IMG/VR virus record: IMGVR_UViG_3300044625_000894
Location: 1-64,000 of that record
Length of the DNA stretch: 64,000 nt
Reading direction: 5' to 3' (one strand)
From: a virus
The position numbers were made by a program, and so were the translations under genes. Under the pieces are notes generated by a model. That model ran no database searches, was not told the DNA's origin, and saw nothing but the letters and a program-made list of their open reading frames with translations. Shown one piece after another: positions 6,892-15,224 of this stretch (positions are counted from its first letter, which is position 1; each line of letters begins with the position of its first letter).

Positions 6892-7215
6892 ATGGCTAAG
6901 AAAAAACAAAAAAAGGAGATGTATATGGGTGCTTTAGAACAACAAGAACTATTTGAAGATTTAATTGTTAACAAAGAAGAACAAACGCAAAATGAACCTG
7001 AAGTGGTTACAACCATCCCACTTACACATACAGCATTGTCTATTGTTAAAAACCTTAATGGTTCTTACAGTGTTGTAGCTATTAAATTTAATCCAAAAGA
7101 ACACGTTGTATCTGATGTAATTGAACATATTGAAACCAATACCGATTTATTTATCGTTCAAGAACGTCTCAATGTTTTGCTTTTTGATATTCATAATTCG
7201 GTAATCGAGGATTAA
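6892..7215 (+). CDS. Hypothetical protein, 107 aa
   Basis: The start at 6892 has GAGG nine bases before it and follows the previous stop by four bases, giving a lysine-rich N-terminus (MAKKKQKK). A second, stronger site AAAAGGAG lies before an in-frame ATG at 6925, so the protein may begin there or be made in two forms. The rest is acidic (residues 14-40), then a mixed domain with SIVKNLNGSYSVVAIKF. The longer frame reaching back to 6733 overlaps the previous gene and is not used. Function unknown. Confidence 0.62.
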   Translation: MAKKKQKKEMYMGALEQQELFEDLIVNKEEQTQNEPEVVTTIPLTHTALSIVKNLNGSYSVVAIKFNPKEHVVSDVIEHIETNTDLFIVQERLNVLLFDIHNSVIED

Positions 7216-7217
7216 TC

Positions 7218-7469
7218 ATGGAAAGTATAAATTCATTACGTTTAGTTGTAGATGGCGCAACAGTTCTTGAGTGGCTGTTAGTAGGTTATTTGTTTTATTC
7301 AGTTAATCCGAATATTGCTATGGCTTTGTTTCTTACTGTTGGAGTTGGTGTTGTTGCGAAACATCTTCTACACAAAGAAGAAATGCATCTTGAAAAAGAG
7401 TTCATCATCAAACTTACAAAACAAATTGATGAAGAGAATGAAAAGCTAGACAACGATAAACAAGACTGA
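7218..7469 (+). CDS. Small membrane protein, 83 aa
   Basis: Two hydrophobic segments (about residues 17-29 and 33-47) are joined by a tight turn and followed by a charged, helical tail (HKEEMHLEKEF to the C-terminus). This predicts a hairpin in the inner membrane with a cytoplasmic tail. It lies two bases after the upstream gene in the recombination block. It could be a membrane tether or a small toxin-like protein; a holin role is less likely this early in the map. Confidence 0.62.
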   Translation: MESINSLRLVVDGATVLEWLLVGYLFYSVNPNIAMALFLTVGVGVVAKHLLHKEEMHLEKEFIIKLTKQIDEENEKLDNDKQD

Positions 7470-7502
7470 TATTAATTTTTTGAATAGTGAAAGGAAAAAG
7501 AT

Positions 7503-8147
7503 ATGTCTCTAAAAACAAGCGAATCAATTAAAAATCTATCTAAAGCATTGTTAGTAGCTCAAGCTCAAATGGGTGCGGCGAAGAAAGATGCTAAAAACCC
7601 ATTCTTTAAATCTACTTATGCCGATCTTCCTACAGTGATGGAAGTAGTAAAGCTTCCGCTTAACGAAGCCGGTATTGTAGTTCTTCAACCTTCATCTCAT
7701 CATGATGGTAAAAACTTTATTACTACTACACTTATTCATTCTGAAACTGGTGAATGGATGCAATCAGAAACTGAAGTGGTATCAGCTAAAGCTAATGACC
7801 CTCAAGCATTTGGCGCGGCGCAGACGTATGCTCGCAGGTTTGGCCTCCAAGCGATGCTTTTCATACCAGCCGAAGACGATGACGGTAATACAGCTTCAGG
7901 TCGTGTAGCACCAACTGTTACCGCTAAATCGTATCAAACAAATAATGCTGTAACTGGTCCTACTGTTACTTTGGAATTAAAAAATAATGTAAATCCTAAT
8001 GCAGAATTTGATGCCATTGCAAAACCTGTAGCAACTACCACTACAGCACCCGCAACTAAATCATCTTTCCGTAAGAATAAACCAGCAGTAGCATCTGCAA
8101 CTAAAGCAGAAACCCCTACTACTACAACCTCTGATGATTGGAGCTAA
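7503..8147 (+). CDS. ERF-family single-strand annealing protein
   Basis: A 214-residue protein matching the ERF (essential recombination function, P22 Erf-like) superfamily. The N-terminal helix SIKNLSKALLVAQAQM is followed by NPFFKSTYADLPTV and the diagnostic segment FGAAQTYARRFGLQAMLFIP-AEDDDG. ERF proteins anneal complementary single strands in phage recombination and genome circularisation or concatemer formation. The C-terminal third (residues about 140-214) is Thr/Ala/Lys-rich and probably disordered, ending DDWS, like the acidic tips that recruit partners. AAAGGAAAA lies before the ATG. It pairs with the Fe-S nuclease at 5662 as a recombination module. Confidence 0.88.
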   Translation: MSLKTSESIKNLSKALLVAQAQMGAAKKDAKNPFFKSTYADLPTVMEVVKLPLNEAGIVVLQPSSHHDGKNFITTTLIHSETGEWMQSETEVVSAKANDPQAFGAAQTYARRFGLQAMLFIPAEDDDGNTASGRVAPTVTAKSYQTNNAVTGPTVTLELKNNVNPNAEFDAIAKPVATTTTAPATKSSFRKNKPAVASATKAETPTTTTSDDWS

Positions 8148-8148
8148 G

Positions 8149-8559
8149 ATGTCAGAAACACAACAAATTGATACAGAAGTTCAGCAACAAATTGATACTA
8201 TTGCTGAAAATAATGCAAAACTAAGTCCTGAAGAAATCGCTGCGAATTTCTTTAGACAGCATTACCCATCATATAAAGTTCTAATTGGTAAGCTCAATAA
8301 AAAAGACGCATTACGTCTTGCTGATGCTCTTGTGGGTTGGCCTTTAGAAGTATCTGATCCAAATTTTTACAGCAAAGATGCAAAACACGCTTTTCTCATT
8401 GCAAATCAGCTTCTGGATTGTAAACTGATTATGAGAAGTGCTGTGGAGCTTGAACTTATGGACAAGGCTCTTGCTGAAAAAAATGCGTCAGAACAAATTG
8501 ATGCTAATAATGATAACGTAATTGAAGGAGAAATTGATAATGGCAAAACTGAAGCGTGA
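8149..8559 (+). CDS. Hypothetical acidic protein, 136 aa
   Basis: The ATG at 8149 follows the ERF stop by one base, with GGAGCTAAG as ribosome site; an in-frame ATG five codons upstream overlaps ERF and is less likely. The protein has a Gln-rich N-terminus, a compact middle (KVLIGKLNKKDALRLADAL) and an acidic tail ending EIDNGKTEA. The same polypeptide ends inside the next gene (20-base overlap). It may be a partner of the recombination proteins. No family recognised. Confidence 0.65.
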   Translation: MSETQQIDTEVQQQIDTIAENNAKLSPEEIAANFFRQHYPSYKVLIGKLNKKDALRLADALVGWPLEVSDPNFYSKDAKHAFLIANQLLDCKLIMRSAVELELMDKALAEKNASEQIDANNDNVIEGEIDNGKTEA

Positions 8560-8806
8560 AGTAATTGGTTCTTTTCTTAAAGCAAAAGATGATGGCAAAG
8601 CTCCATACATTAAATTTAAAAATGCTGCGACCTTTAAACAAGGCGATATGGTTCGTGTTGAAAATAAAAAGTTTCAACTTAGTTCATTAGAAAATGCAAT
8701 CAGCGAAGGTAAACTTACCGGAGAGATTGCAGAGAAAGCTCGTGAACGAATCAACAACATTCCTGATTTTGTTCTTGGTGAATTAGTAATTCTTCGTGAA
8801 ATTTAA
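8540..8806 (+). CDS. Hypothetical protein, 88 aa
   Basis: Start ATG 8540 has AAGGAG nine bases upstream, inside the end of the previous gene. It is a basic protein with a beta-rich first half (YIKFKNAATFKQGDMVRVE) and a helix later (GEIAEKARERI). The layout could fit a small nucleic-acid-binding fold, but I cannot name the family. It is the last gene before a terminator, closing the recombination operon. Confidence 0.68.
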   Translation: MAKLKREVIGSFLKAKDDGKAPYIKFKNAATFKQGDMVRVENKKFQLSSLENAISEGKLTGEIAEKARERINNIPDFVLGELVILREI

Positions 8807-8854
8807 TCTCATCTCTCTCCACACTATTTAATTTTACGAAACTAAGAACAAAGG

Positions 8855-8889
8855 GGCGCATGAGCTAATACGCTTGTGCGCCTTTTTTT
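8855..8889 (+). terminator. Intrinsic terminator
   Basis: An 11-bp stem, GGCGCATGAGC (8855-8865) with GCTTGTGCGCC (8872-8882), has a TAATAC loop and seven T residues. It separates the recombination genes from the primase-helicase. Confidence 0.92.
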
Positions 8890-8905
8890 ATTGAAAGGAT
8901 CAAGC

Positions 8906-10867
8906 ATGAATATGTCGGTTGAACATAAGTATTACAATCTTAAAGAAACACTTGCTGGTAAACCTAATCTTGTAACGATGGAACAGCTTAGTTCTTTAAA
9001 CTTAAATCCAAACAAAGACCACTATCTCTCAATCTTTAAATATAACGAGGATCAAAAGAGAATCGTTGAAAAGTCTGGATCAATTGCGTCTATCAAAGAT
9101 GTTGTTACAAACACTTTAGTATGGGATTTTGATTCTGAGAAAGACATTGAGAAAGCAAGAAAGGACACCGTTGAACTTGGAAGACGACTCGTTGAAGACT
9201 ATAGTGTTGATCCTGATATTATATATTGCTATACATCTGGTAACAAAGGATTTCATGTTGTAGTTCCTATCAACAAAGAAATTAATCCCGAACAATTTAA
9301 ACAAGCTGTTACTGAAGTAGCTAAAGGACTTTCTACATTTGATCCTTCAGTATCTGATCATGCTCGAATCTTGAGACTTGAACATACTAAGCATCCTAAG
9401 AGTGGATTATATAAAATTCCTCTACACATTGCTGAAATAGATGAACTTGATGTTGTTCAAATTAAAGAACTATCTAAATCTGATAGAGATGAATCATTAG
9501 CAGGATTCAAAGAAGGTACTGCAAGTATGCCTGAAAAATTATTTCAGCTTCCTGAAAAGAAGAAAGAACAAACCAAAATCGCTAATGATGACTCAGTACT
9601 TGCTAATCCACCTAAAGGTTGGAAACCGTACAAGTGGGCATTAGCTCAAGGATTGTTTGATAGCGGAGAACGCCATCAAGCACTTATGGTTATCGCAGCG
9701 ACTTGCAGATCATTAGGCTACGATAAAGAATCAACCTACTATATTTGTAAGAGTGCGCTCAAAAAACAATCAGCTCGTACAGGACAAGAGGAATTTTCCA
9801 AAGAAGAACTCTGGAATAATATCATCGAGGAATCGGTATTCTCTGATCGTTGGGAAGGCGGATCGTATAGTCCTCAAAATAATCCGTGGCTTAAATCTTA
9901 CTGCGAAAAACATGGATATGAAACTGAGGAGAAAGAAGAACCACCTACAATTGGTTTAGACTTTCTTACAGATCAATTCACTAATTACGCTACTAACTTT
10001 GAACAGAATATTATTAAGACTGGCATCAAAGGATTAGATGAGAATGTGATTTTCAGTACGTCTACGCTTAATGGTATCTTAGGACAACCTGGCTCTGGTA
10101 AGACTACGATGGCACTAAATTACCTTCGTAATACATCACTTGCTGGTATTCCATCTATGTTCTTTAGTTTGGATATGGGTGCGCCTCTTGTGTATGCAAA
10201 GCTCGTACAGAAAGCTACCGGATATACATTTAAGAAAGCACTTGAACTCTATCGTACTAATCCAAAGGAACGTGAAAGAATCAGTGCTGTAATTAAGACT
10301 GAGTACAAGAACGTAGGATTTAACTTCAAGGCAGGACTTACCGTTACTGATATGCTTAATGCAATCAATAAACAAACTGAGCAGACTGGTATTAAACCTA
10401 AGCTCATTGTAATTGATTACCTTGAGAACATTGCAGGACCGTATAGTGACGCTACCGCGAATGCTGGTCTTATTGCTAACCAGTTAAAAGACTTAGCTAA
10501 CGAGACAGAAACTTGTGTAACACTTCTCCTTCAAACTCAGAAGCACTCTACACCGGATGTATCTGATCCTCTCTTGTCTATGAAGCAGATCAAAGGTTCT
10601 AGCGTTATCGAACAGGCTTGCTCTACTGTATTAACTCTATGGCGAGAAGGCTACAGCCCGAACACCGTAGAAGATGATAAGTATATTTCATTTGCTATTG
10701 TTAAGAATCGCTTTGGCTCTCTGTGGCAAGGTGACTTCTCTTGGGAACCGATTCGTGGTGATATTAAATCCCTCTCTGATGAGCAGTATGAAGAACTGCA
10801 TGACTTTAGAAAGAGAAAGAAAGAGCAAAAGCAGAAGGAATCTCAGGAGAATTCAAGCTGGCAATAA
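8906..10867 (+). CDS. Primase-helicase: AEP-type primase fused to RecA-type helicase
   Basis: A 653-residue replication protein. The N-terminal half has archaeo-eukaryotic primase (AEP/PrimPol) landmarks: the metal-binding DFD at 74-76 (LVWDFDSE), SGNKGFH at 111-117 with the catalytic His, and the basic strand RILRLEHTKHPK near 154-165. The C-terminal half is a DnaB/RecA-type motor with Walker A GQPGSGKT (393-400), Walker B LIVIDY (D504) and a glutamine-ending sensor strand LLLQTQKH. Together it would unwind the fork and lay primers for the polymerase at 11709. The start at 8906 follows GAAAGGAT; the longer frame reads back through the terminator. No DnaG-type primase is seen here, which fits. 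Confidence 0.88.
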   Translation: MNMSVEHKYYNLKETLAGKPNLVTMEQLSSLNLNPNKDHYLSIFKYNEDQKRIVEKSGSIASIKDVVTNTLVWDFDSEKDIEKARKDTVELGRRLVEDYSVDPDIIYCYTSGNKGFHVVVPINKEINPEQFKQAVTEVAKGLSTFDPSVSDHARILRLEHTKHPKSGLYKIPLHIAEIDELDVVQIKELSKSDRDESLAGFKEGTASMPEKLFQLPEKKKEQTKIANDDSVLANPPKGWKPYKWALAQGLFDSGERHQALMVIAATCRSLGYDKESTYYICKSALKKQSARTGQEEFSKEELWNNIIEESVFSDRWEGGSYSPQNNPWLKSYCEKHGYETEEKEEPPTIGLDFLTDQFTNYATNFEQNIIKTGIKGLDENVIFSTSTLNGILGQPGSGKTTMALNYLRNTSLAGIPSMFFSLDMGAPLVYAKLVQKATGYTFKKALELYRTNPKERERISAVIKTEYKNVGFNFKAGLTVTDMLNAINKQTEQTGIKPKLIVIDYLENIAGPYSDATANAGLIANQLKDLANETETCVTLLLQTQKHSTPDVSDPLLSMKQIKGSSVIEQACSTVLTLWREGYSPNTVEDDKYISFAIVKNRFGSLWQGDFSWEPIRGDIKSLSDEQYEELHDFRKRKKEQKQKESQENSSWQ

Positions 10868-10868
10868 T

Positions 10869-10878
10869 TTAACAACTA
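10869..10878 (+). promoter_or_regulatory. Plus-strand copy of the TTAACAACT(A/T) element
   Basis: TTAACAACTA followed by TATGG is identical to the late-gene element and starts two bases after the primase-helicase stop, 21 bases before the next ATG. It is the only exact copy on the plus strand. It may be a middle or late promoter for 10899-17380, including the polymerase. Confidence 0.5.
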
Positions 10879-10898
10879 TATGGCAGGAGGGAAATACT

Positions 10899-11210
10899 AT
10901 GAGTAATCGAGTATTTGAAAACTTTGCCGGAGAGTTCGTTGTTATCCTTTTAAATAAGGATACAAGACAAACTGTGGAAATGGAAGGTCGCTTACAGATA
11001 GTCCATTCTCCTGCCATTATAGAAGGTTATCTTATTGATGAAGACGATGAATACTATTACATCGGTCACTCTCCTAAATCATTCAATCAGGTCATAAATA
11101 AACGGTATATAGTTCACATGGAACTTGGTTCAGAGAACAGTTCCAACAAAACTAACACATACTTAAACGATCTAGTTCCTACCCCAGATGAAGAAACCGG
11201 ATACAATTAA
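10899..11210 (+). CDS. Hypothetical protein, 103 aa
   Basis: Chosen ATG 10899 follows a strong AGGAGGG site. The protein has a beta-strand-rich N-terminal half (GEFVVILLN, MEGRLQIVHSPAIIEGYLI) and an acidic patch DEDDEYYYIG. This recalls a small barrel similar to Sm/SH3-like phage proteins, but I do not recognise a family. It is the first gene after the plus-strand TTAACAACT element. Confidence 0.68.
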   Translation: MSNRVFENFAGEFVVILLNKDTRQTVEMEGRLQIVHSPAIIEGYLIDEDDEYYYIGHSPKSFNQVINKRYIVHMELGSENSSNKTNTYLNDLVPTPDEETGYN

Positions 11211-11511
11211 AAAACGGCTAGCAACGCTAGAATCGTGTTTGATTGTTTGGTATCGTCCAGCGTTTCTACATATCACCGAGCCCGATGAAGATAATGACAT
11301 TCAGCTTATTATCGCTTCAAAACTTTTCAATAACAAATCAGTAGAATTAAGAATTCAAATGGTCATGAAAACAATAGGACTTTATTGTGATGATTTATTT
11401 GAAGATAGATTGATTATTGTTCAAGCATACACTCCTGACGAAATGGATGATGTCTTAGAATATGTTTTTAATGATGATGACGACAATAACTCGGAAACAA
11501 AGGAGAAGTAG
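11188..11511 (+). CDS. Hypothetical acidic protein, 107 aa
   Basis: Overlaps the previous gene by 23 bases and starts ATGAAGAAACC with no clear ribosome site, so translation is probably coupled. It is a soluble protein with an acidic tail (FNDDDDDNNSETKEK). No motif is recognised. The order 10899-11188-11513-polymerase is compact and probably one operon. Confidence 0.65.
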   Translation: MKKPDTIKKRLATLESCLIVWYRPAFLHITEPDEDNDIQLIIASKLFNNKSVELRIQMVMKTIGLYCDDLFEDRLIIVQAYTPDEMDDVLEYVFNDDDDNNSETKEK

Positions 11512-11512
11512 C

Positions 11513-11707
11513 GTGAAAGAAGGCGATATTGTTGCTGTGCTTGGAAAACTAGATAATAGAATCATTGAACGCAAAAAAGATCAGTTGACTTTTGGTACGC
11601 TGTTCACTTTCTTGACCGACGATATGGTATGTGTTATCATCTATGATAATGAACTGTGGATTGGACCAAGAAGACAAATCGCACCAGCAAGAGAACAACG
11701 TACATAA
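11513..11707 (+). CDS. Hypothetical protein, 64 aa
   Basis: Starts at GTG 11513, with AAAGGAG eight bases upstream. It is a small basic protein with a likely beta-barrel-like pattern (GDIVAVLGKL, TFGTLFTFL, WIGPRRQIAP). No family is recognised. It ends one base before the proposed start of the DNA polymerase. Confidence 0.62.
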   Translation: MKEGDIVAVLGKLDNRIIERKKDQLTFGTLFTFLTDDMVCVIIYDNELWIGPRRQIAPAREQRT

Positions 11708-11708
11708 A

Positions 11709-13853
11709 TTGATTTATGGTAAAAGCGGTTTAAATCGTATCGTTGGATTTGAAGTCAACGGTACTGAAGCCGACATTTACATTCAAGATGAATCATTAGA
11801 AAAAGTAATCAAGTACACTAGACCGAACAAGTACTGGTTATTAGCTTCACAACCTTTAGATAAAAAATTTGCCCGTCTTCATGGTGATCTCCATTACAAA
11901 TGGGGAAGACAATTCAACGATAAAAACGAACTATTTAAATTCCGTAATATTTATAAGAACGAAGATACATACTCTCTTTACAACTCAGAAGAAGCACTGA
12001 TGGTAAAAGATGGCTACTCGTTCTTTCAAGGAATGAAGCACGGTGAAATCTCCGTTCTCTCCTTCGATATTGAAACTACTACCATGTATCCTACTAATGA
12101 TGAGTCATTAGTAATTCTAATAAGTTCGACCTATAGAGATTCAAAAGGACTAATAACCAGAAAGCTATTTTCATTCGACGAGTATACTACTCAGTACGAT
12201 ATGATTAACGCTTTCTCTCAGTATGTCGTGGCTTGTGACCCATCTATTATCTGCGGTCATAATATCTTCGGATTCGACTTGCCGTATTTACGAGACATTG
12301 TTGAGCGTGAAGGTGGTAGCCTTAACTGGGGTAGAGAAGGTAATGCTGTAACCTTTAATCAGAATGAATCTAAATTCCGTAAAGATGGAAGTCAGTTCTA
12401 CCACTACCATAAAGCTCACTGTTACGGTCGCACATTCTGCGATACCATGTTTCTGTCCATCAAGTACGATGTAGCAAGACAGTATGAATCCTACGGACTG
12501 AAAGCGATTATCAAGCACGAAGGTCTTGAAGTAAAAGACCGTCAGTTTTATGACGCATCAAAGATTCGATTCAACTACACTGATGCATACGAACTATCCC
12601 TAATTAAAACCTATGCCATTCACGATGCCGACGATGCGCTAGCATTGTATGATCTTATGATCCCATCGTATTTCTACATGGCGCAATCAATCCCTAAAAC
12701 ATTTGAAGAAATTCTCCTTGGTGCAACAGGATCGCAGATTAACTCTATGATGTGTAGAGCGTATCTTCAGGACGGTCATTCGCTTCCTAAGGCCGATGAA
12801 GCTGTTGAGTATGAAGGAGCTATCTCTGAAGGAAATCCGGGAATCTATCGTAATGTCCATAAGGTAGACGTTGCATCCCTGTATCCTTCGATCATGATTG
12901 AATATGAAGTTTATGATGTAGACAAAGACCCAAAGGCTCACTTCTTGAATCTAGTTAAAACATTCACGAAGCTTCGTCTTGATTACAAAAAACTAGCTAA
13001 AGAAAGTAAATACTACGATGATTTACAAGGTGCTTTTAAAATTCTTATCAATTCCTGCTACGGTTTTCTCGGTACTGCAGGACTTAACTTTAACTGTCCG
13101 GAGGCTGCCGCCTTTATCACTAATACTGGACGTAATATTCTCACGCAATCTATCAATTGGGCGAAAGATAAAGGGTTTACTATTGTTAACTGTGATACTG
13201 ATTCGATTAGCTATACTGCACATGAAAATTTTGCGTGGTCAGAGGACGTTAAACAAAATCTTATTAAAGACCTAAACTCTAATTATCCTACAACCATCAG
13301 ATTTGAGGATGATGGGTTCTATGACACCTTCATTGTATTTAAAGCAAAGAACTATGTCATGTACGACAAGGCTAAAAACAAGTTAAAGACTAAAGGTTCT
13401 GCTCTTAAAGACGCTAAGAAAGAAATCGCTTTAAAGACTATGCAATCTGAAATGATTTGGTCGATCATCAAGAATGAACCGCAAGATAATCTTGTTAATA
13501 TTTATCATCGGTATGTAAAGATCATTCGTGACGGGATTAAAAAAGAAAACATTAAGGATTGGTGTTCCAAGAAGACGCTCACCGAAAAGATTTGGTCATC
13601 AGAGCGTACTAATGAATCTAAAGTTAAAGATGCAATCCAAGGTACTGAATATAAAGAATCGGATAAGATTTGGACGTACTTTAAAACTGATGGATCGTTA
13701 GGTTTAATGGAGAACTATAACTACGATTACGACCATTCCAAGATGTATGAGAAAGTGTTTAAAAGTATTAACATTTTCGAGAATGTCTTACCTGAAGATT
13801 TATTCATCAATTATAAGCTCAAAAAAAATGTTGACAAGATTTCACAACTATAG
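11709..13853 (+). CDS. DNA polymerase, family B, with 3'-5' exonuclease
   Basis: A replicative polymerase of about 714 aa. Exonuclease motifs: Exo I FDIETT (D120, E122), Exo II GHNIFGFDLP (N185, D190), Exo III YAIHD (Y302, D306). Polymerase motifs: A DVASLYPS (387-394), B KILINSCYGFLG (K444, N448, Y451, G452), C NCDTDSISY (D496, D498), and the downstream template-contact segment KAKNYVMYD. The start is uncertain: TTG 11709 lies one base after the upstream stop, while the frame is open back to GTG 11631 with ATGs inside the preceding gene. T7-like phages use a family A enzyme, so this replisome is of different descent from the T7-like virion. Confidence 0.95.
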   Translation: MIYGKSGLNRIVGFEVNGTEADIYIQDESLEKVIKYTRPNKYWLLASQPLDKKFARLHGDLHYKWGRQFNDKNELFKFRNIYKNEDTYSLYNSEEALMVKDGYSFFQGMKHGEISVLSFDIETTTMYPTNDESLVILISSTYRDSKGLITRKLFSFDEYTTQYDMINAFSQYVVACDPSIICGHNIFGFDLPYLRDIVEREGGSLNWGREGNAVTFNQNESKFRKDGSQFYHYHKAHCYGRTFCDTMFLSIKYDVARQYESYGLKAIIKHEGLEVKDRQFYDASKIRFNYTDAYELSLIKTYAIHDADDALALYDLMIPSYFYMAQSIPKTFEEILLGATGSQINSMMCRAYLQDGHSLPKADEAVEYEGAISEGNPGIYRNVHKVDVASLYPSIMIEYEVYDVDKDPKAHFLNLVKTFTKLRLDYKKLAKESKYYDDLQGAFKILINSCYGFLGTAGLNFNCPEAAAFITNTGRNILTQSINWAKDKGFTIVNCDTDSISYTAHENFAWSEDVKQNLIKDLNSNYPTTIRFEDDGFYDTFIVFKAKNYVMYDKAKNKLKTKGSALKDAKKEIALKTMQSEMIWSIIKNEPQDNLVNIYHRYVKIIRDGIKKENIKDWCSKKTLTEKIWSSERTNESKVKDAIQGTEYKESDKIWTYFKTDGSLGLMENYNYDYDHSKMYEKVFKSINIFENVLPEDLFINYKLKKNVDKISQL

Positions 13854-13862
13854 TGCTATACT
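13831..13862 (+). promoter_or_regulatory. Possible sigma-70 promoter, extended -10
   Basis: TTGACA (13831-13836) and TGCTATACT (TGn-TATACT, -10 at 13857-13862) lie inside the last codons of the polymerase. The 20-base spacer is long, but an extended -10 tolerates that. Start would fall only a few bases before ATG 13875, so the target may be the downstream genes. Confidence 0.4.
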
Positions 13863-13874
13863 GTACTAATAGTG

Positions 13875-14105
13875 ATGACTAAAGTTATTGATCTAAACGC
13901 CAGAAAAAATAAAAAGAAGTACAAACGGTATGTAGAAGATATTGATCAAATATTACACATACTTACTACTACTCAACAAGCTCTTTCCTTTTTCAAGCAG
14001 TACACCTCTACGCAAGAAATCATCTCGGTCATCGAAACCAATAAGACGTTTTTGGAACTCAGTAGGAAGAAATATGAAAAAGAGCTTTCAAAAATTGAGG
14101 AGTAA
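13875..14105 (+). CDS. Hypothetical basic helical protein, 76 aa
   Basis: Starts at ATG 13875 (a GTG one codon earlier is possible). Lysine-rich N-terminus (LNARKNKKKYKR), then a predicted helical hairpin with heptad-like spacing, ending KKYEKELSKIEE. It may be a small coiled-coil partner of the replication proteins. The next gene starts within it (32-base overlap). Function unknown. Confidence 0.6.
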   Translation: MTKVIDLNARKNKKKYKRYVEDIDQILHILTTTQQALSFFKQYTSTQEIISVIETNKTFLELSRKKYEKELSKIEE

Positions 14106-14427
14106 CATTCCTTCGCGGATTGAACTTAGTCGCAAATATAAGTTCGATGTTGTGTTTTGTGAGGATGTTGGTAAGTCTAAGAACGGTAGACCTCACTACG
14201 GTCAGACTAAGTTTGATCCAAAAGTAATTGAAATTAATAAGTATTTAGAGGACGAAGCGACAGTAAAGACTTACTGGCATGAGTTCATTCATACGTTCAG
14301 GTTGTATAAGGATATGCACCTAAGCGAAAAACAAGTGAAGGCATTTGAAAATAAATTTGACATATTTTATCAATTTTTCTTGACATTACATGAGGGAAAT
14401 GGTAAGGTAAATGACGAGGAAACATGA
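14074..14427 (+). CDS. Small zinc metallopeptidase-like protein, 117 aa
   Basis: Contains the zinc signature HEFIH (H69, E70, H73) in TYWHEFIHTF, in the style of WHE-x-x-H small peptidase domains found in phages. The family usually has a third ligand downstream; F91-D95 or E104 are possible but not certain. AGGAAG lies before ATG 14074. The long frame reaching back to 13942 is a shadow of the preceding gene and is not used. Targets are unknown: it could process a phage protein or disable a host regulator. It overlaps the next gene by four bases (ATGA). Confidence 0.7.
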   Translation: MKKSFQKLRSNIPSRIELSRKYKFDVVFCEDVGKSKNGRPHYGQTKFDPKVIEINKYLEDEATVKTYWHEFIHTFRLYKDMHLSEKQVKAFENKFDIFYQFFLTLHEGNGKVNDEET

Positions 14428-15209
14428 TGTTTAAAAATAACGGACCAAAAGTTTTACTATTAGATATTGAAACCAGTCCGATAATTGCTTCGGTTTGGGG
14501 TATTTGGAATCAGGATGTTCCGCTCAATATGATTGAGAAAGACTGGTCTGTTCTTTCTTATTCCGCTAAATTATTGGGTGACAAGAAAATGTACTACGAC
14601 GATGTTCGTGGACAAAAAGACATTAACGACGACAGCAAACTCTTAAAAGGAATTTGGAAGTTGCTGGATGAAGCTGATGTAATTGTCACCCAAAACGGAA
14701 AGAAGTTTGACATTAAAAAACTTAATGCCAGATTTATTATCAATGGGATGCAACCTCCGTCATCGTTTAAACACATTGACACCAAACAGATTGCATCCAA
14801 GAACTTTGCATTCACCTCCAACAAACTTGAGTACATGGCACAGAAGCTAGGACTGAAACAACAAAAGTCTAAGCATAAAAAGTTTTCAGGATTTGAACTC
14901 TGGAGACAATGCCTTGCTAATAATCTCGATGCTTGGAAAGAGATGGAGCATTACAATAAACAAGATGTCTTAACACTTGAAGAATTGTATCTCAAACTTC
15001 GTGGCTGGGATAATCAAGGTGTTAACTTCAATGTTTATGTTGATGATGCTAATCCATGTTGTGGTACTTGTGGAAATACTAAGCTAATGAAAAAAGGCTA
15101 TCAAGTATCTAAGACCGGTAGATTTCAACGATACATTTGTCGTGAATGCGGTTCTCAATTTAGAGGACGTAAGAATCTAAATAAAAATATATCAATCGTT
15201 AATATATAA
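14424..15209 (+). CDS. RNase H-like DEDDy 3'-5' exonuclease with zinc ribbon
   Basis: A 261-residue nuclease. The DEDDy exonuclease motifs are LLLDIET (D14, E16), QNGKKFDIKKL (N91, D96) and YNKQDVL (Y177, D181), as in the YprB-like ribonuclease-H fold family (PF13482). A C-terminal zinc ribbon follows, with CxxC pairs at 213/216 and 239/242 (CGTC and CREC), typical of single-strand nucleic-acid binding. It starts with overlap of the previous stop. It may be a repair or recombination exonuclease separate from the proofreading domain of the polymerase. Confidence 0.85.
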   Translation: MMFKNNGPKVLLLDIETSPIIASVWGIWNQDVPLNMIEKDWSVLSYSAKLLGDKKMYYDDVRGQKDINDDSKLLKGIWKLLDEADVIVTQNGKKFDIKKLNARFIINGMQPPSSFKHIDTKQIASKNFAFTSNKLEYMAQKLGLKQQKSKHKKFSGFELWRQCLANNLDAWKEMEHYNKQDVLTLEELYLKLRGWDNQGVNFNVYVDDANPCCGTCGNTKLMKKGYQVSKTGRFQRYICRECGSQFRGRKNLNKNISIVNI

Positions 15210-15224
15210 AATGAAAGGAACACT

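Noticed and set aside
14380-14408. TTGACA-17-TAAGGT as a promoter before the DEDDy exonuclease
   Set aside because: The -10 is poor, it lies inside a coding frame, and the genes around are tightly coupled, so there is little reason to propose a separate promoter.
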